Part shown: positions 5,260-7,388 of the stretch, in pieces
How the letters are laid out: every line of letters begins with the position of its first letter
Numbering within the stretch: the first letter of the stretch is position 1
Made by a program: the position numbers and the translations under genes
Notes under the pieces: model-generated
What the model was told of the DNA's origin: nothing
Databases searched by the model: none
What the model saw: the letters and a program-made list of their open reading frames with translations, nothing else
From: an uncultured Rhodocyclaceae bacterium
GTDB taxonomy: Bacteria; Pseudomonadota; Gammaproteobacteria; Burkholderiales; Rhodocyclaceae
Assembly (NCBI GenBank): GCA_903930805.1
Contig: CAIYZZ010000370.1
Coordinates: forward strand, 1 to 7,388
Direction: 5' to 3'
DNA: 7,388 bases

Positions 5260-7388
5260 TCATTGGATCAACTCGCGCCATGTCACCCGTTTCCCGGAAA
5301 ATCCAGCAGCCGATGCCGGAAACTCAACATTGGGGTTGAGTTCCGGTGTTGGGTTTGTCGAGGTGACGACAGCGACCTTGGGGTCACCTTGAATGTAGAG
5401 TACGTTAACACCGACGATCGTGGAGTTGTACTTCAGAGAAACCACGTTCGTTGTCGTGTTGATGGCTCCGCCCGTCGCGTAGTCGAAGACATTGAGCCAG
5501 CCATACCCCCCTGGCGCACATGCCGTATTTGACGGAACGATGGTCGCGACCAGCAGCGCACCTTGTATAAGTTTGCTGTCGATGTTGACGCGTTCGCCAC
5601 TGTCAGGAAAATCGGCAAACCAGCCTGCACCGTTGACGAAGCTAACCGGGTTGTTGGAACCCGTGCGGAGGGCCAGCCCACCCGCGTCGTTGGTTACGGT
5701 TTGCTGTATCAAGGTGTTGCGGGGGTTGACCAGGGTCGTGGTCGCATTGTCGTCCTTGATGGCATACAGGCTCTGTTTCTGCGTATTGGTCAGGTCACTG
5801 GTTTCCAGATATTTCCCGGTTCCGATGAAGACGACACGCTTGCTGGAGATTAAACCCAGTAGTGGCGTGGTGGTGATGGGCTGACGGTTTGTCCCTGCGG
5901 TGTCAGAGTACAACTCAGCGAATTTCATGACAGAACCCGTGCCGACTGCGGCCGTGGCTGTGTCGTTGATGTTGAAGCGCCAGAGGTTCCCCAGCAAGTC
6001 GCCCCCATAGACCTGCCCCACTTTGTTACCCACAGCTTCCTCATTCCAGCCGGCGATCCTGGCCAGCCCGCTGGGTGTGGTGGTATCGCCCACGCCGGTT
6101 GATATCTTGCTGATGAGCGCACCTGTAGCGGCATTGAGGACGAAGAGATAGCCCTTGCCGTCGCCGGGACTGGTATTGTTGTAGCCGGACGTGACAATGA
6201 CTACCCAGGTGCCATCGGCCTTCTGGGTGATGATGGGCTGGCCGAAACTGTAGCCGATATCATCGTTCTTGACAGTGCCGATCCCGGTAGTTGGCGTGAA
6301 TTCCCATAGCAGGACCGGCGTACTTGGAATCGTGATGTCCAGGGCGAAATAGCCACGTCCTCCACCGTTCAGGCCGGCCACGAGGATGGTCTTCCAGACA
6401 GCGGTGGCGCTGTTGGAGCACCCCGAAACGCAGACATCCGAGGTGGTCGGGCTGCCATTGACGTAGTTGGCGTGCACGGTGGAGTAGTTCTTGTCGGCCA
6501 GTTTCCACATGTTTGGTATCACCATGCTCGGCACATAAGCCCAGCGCTCTATTCCGGTGTCAGCCGCGAAAGCGTGCATCATGCCGTCGTTGGTGCCCAT
6601 GAACACGGTTCCGGCACGACTGGCTTGAGCCGTGAGGTACTCGCTGTAACCCGGGTACGGGTAGCTGAATACCGGCGGACCGATAAAAGCCGGCTGGGAT
6701 TCCAGCGCATCGCCCAGCACGGCTTCGCGGTAGCGATACAGCCGGTTCGTGAGCGTGTTGGCAGAACGATCCTCATAGCCATACTGACCGCGCAGATAGT
6801 TGACTAGATTGGTGCCTGCGGCGGCGGTTTGTTGCGCTGAGGTCAATACCGTCCATTGACTTAGTGTGCTGATGTGAGCGGCATCGAAGTAGGCCGAATT
6901 GGCACTGGCATAGGCGGCATCGAAGTTGATGAGTGCGGTACCTGCGTTGTTGGCGGTTTTGATAACCCGTGTATCGGTCGTGCCGGAGACCATGGCGTTC
7001 ATGGTGCCGGTGCAGGTGGTGGATACCGGCACCTTGCAATTCGTGCCATCCAACACGCCGCCGCTACAGACGACCGAGTTGGGGGTGACGCAATAATAGC
7101 TGGTGGTGTCACCAGCGGTCTCGGCAGTCACGACGCCCGGAAGTGAACAGGTGCCCGCTGGAACGTCTTCCACGCACCAGGAGGCGTTCTCGTTGACTTG
7201 GCCGCTATCTGTATTGATGCCGCGCGCTTCGAGATTGCCCTTCCAGGTCACCGTTGTGTAGCTGGCAACGTACGCGAAGTTGTTGCCGGCCACGGGGTTC
7301 AGCGTGCTGGTAGCTGCCGCTGCTGCCGAACCCTTGCGGGAGTTGATGCCCGCCAGCGCGTTGGAGAGACCAGAGGCCAGCGAAGCCG
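5260..7388 (-). CDS. pilY1: PilY1-type type IV pilus tip/adhesin protein, C-terminal part (5' end outside window)
   Basis: PilY1/PilC proteins sit at type IV pilus tips, prime pilus assembly and mediate adhesion and surface sensing. The frame holds 708 residues and stays open to the right edge, so the GTG at 7293 is internal; family members usually exceed 1000 residues. Numbering from the edge, residues 1-56 run through SNALAGINSRKGSAAAAATS to WKGNLEARG, as before the propeller in relatives. A six-cysteine insert (71-125) follows. LYRYREAVLGDALESQPAFIG leads into the beta-propeller: VFMGTNDGMMHAF, YVPSMVIPN, NGSPTTSDV, GRGYFALDIT, LLWEFT, DIGYSFGQP, VYGGDLLGNLWRF and FIGTGKYLE. The end, GKRVTWRELIQ, is the usual PilY1 terminus. 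The loop before YGGDLLGNLW (6013-6045) lacks the acidic residues of the calcium site known in Pseudomonas PilY1. The TonB-like gene follows 22 bases downstream. Minor pilin genes are expected to the right, unseen here. Confidence 0.92.
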   Translation of the reverse strand, partial: ASLASGLSNALAGINSRKGSAAAAATSTLNPVAGNNFAYVASYTTVTWKGNLEARGINTDSGQVNENASWCVEDVPAGTCSLPGVVTAETAGDTTSYYCVTPNSVVCSGGVLDGTNCKVPVSTTCTGTMNAMVSGTTDTRVIKTANNAGTALINFDAAYASANSAYFDAAHISTLSQWTVLTSAQQTAAAGTNLVNYLRGQYGYEDRSANTLTNRLYRYREAVLGDALESQPAFIGPPVFSYPYPGYSEYLTAQASRAGTVFMGTNDGMMHAFAADTGIERWAYVPSMVIPNMWKLADKNYSTVHANYVNGSPTTSDVCVSGCSNSATAVWKTILVAGLNGGGRGYFALDITIPSTPVLLWEFTPTTGIGTVKNDDIGYSFGQPIITQKADGTWVVIVTSGYNNTSPGDGKGYLFVLNAATGALISKISTGVGDTTTPSGLARIAGWNEEAVGNKVGQVYGGDLLGNLWRFNINDTATAAVGTGSVMKFAELYSDTAGTNRQPITTTPLLGLISSKRVVFIGTGKYLETSDLTNTQKQSLYAIKDDNATTTLVNPRNTLIQQTVTNDAGGLALRTGSNNPVSFVNGAGWFADFPDSGERVNIDSKLIQGALLVATIVPSNTACAPGGYGWLNVFDYATGGAINTTTNVVSLKYNSTIVGVNVLYIQGDPKVAVVTSTNPTPELNPNVEFPASAAGFSGKRVTWRELIQ

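Noticed and set aside
7291..7293. GTG as the true start of the PilY1-like protein
   Set aside because: The frame continues without a stop to the right edge, and the extra residues match the alanine/serine-rich segment that precedes this region in PilY1 relatives. The gene is cut by the window edge.

Overview
The window looks like chromosome of a Gram-negative, GC-rich proteobacterium. A beta-proteobacterium of the Rhodocyclales type is my best guess. The evidence is a PilY1-type pilus protein, a TonB-like protein, a signal-peptide-bearing ATP-dependent DNA ligase of the Lig E class (a proteobacterial family), and strongly C/G-ending codons. The taxonomy is inference from protein families; there is no marker gene here.

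Plus strand, 25-4526: four tightly packed genes, very probably one operon whose promoter lies left of the window. In order they encode UDP-glucose 6-dehydrogenase (makes UDP-GlcA), a secreted Lig E-type DNA ligase, a UDP-glucuronate 4-epimerase (makes UDP-GalA), and a second sugar-nucleotide dehydrogenase of the TviB/VipA/WbpO type (expected to oxidise UDP-GlcNAc or UDP-GalNAc at C6). Gaps are 3, 16 and about 22 bases. Three of the four supply acidic sugar nucleotides for a uronic-acid-containing capsule, exopolysaccharide or O-antigen. The glycosyltransferases and export genes must lie elsewhere. The ligase is the outsider: it should act on DNA outside the cytoplasm, so its place among matrix-polysaccharide genes is the most thought-provoking feature of the window.

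Centre, 4527-4604: a 78-base convergent intergenic region full of short 10-base direct repeats. It includes one arm of a bulged hairpin that runs into the end of the opposing gene and may act as a weak or bidirectional terminator.

Minus strand, 7388-4605: the C-terminal 708 residues of a PilY1-type type IV pilus tip/adhesin protein, whose N-terminus lies beyond the right edge. Twenty-two bases downstream follows a small TonB-like protein with an N-terminal membrane anchor and a C-terminal TonB domain. The PilY1 copy has a cysteine-rich insert and lacks the acidic calcium loop that normally precedes the YxGDLxGNLW motif. The TonB-like gene contains a perfect 13-base inverted repeat.

Taken together the window encodes cell-surface functions: acidic polysaccharide precursors, a periplasmic/extracellular DNA ligase, and pilus tip and envelope components. 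No tRNA, rRNA, CRISPR array, insertion sequence or phage gene was seen.
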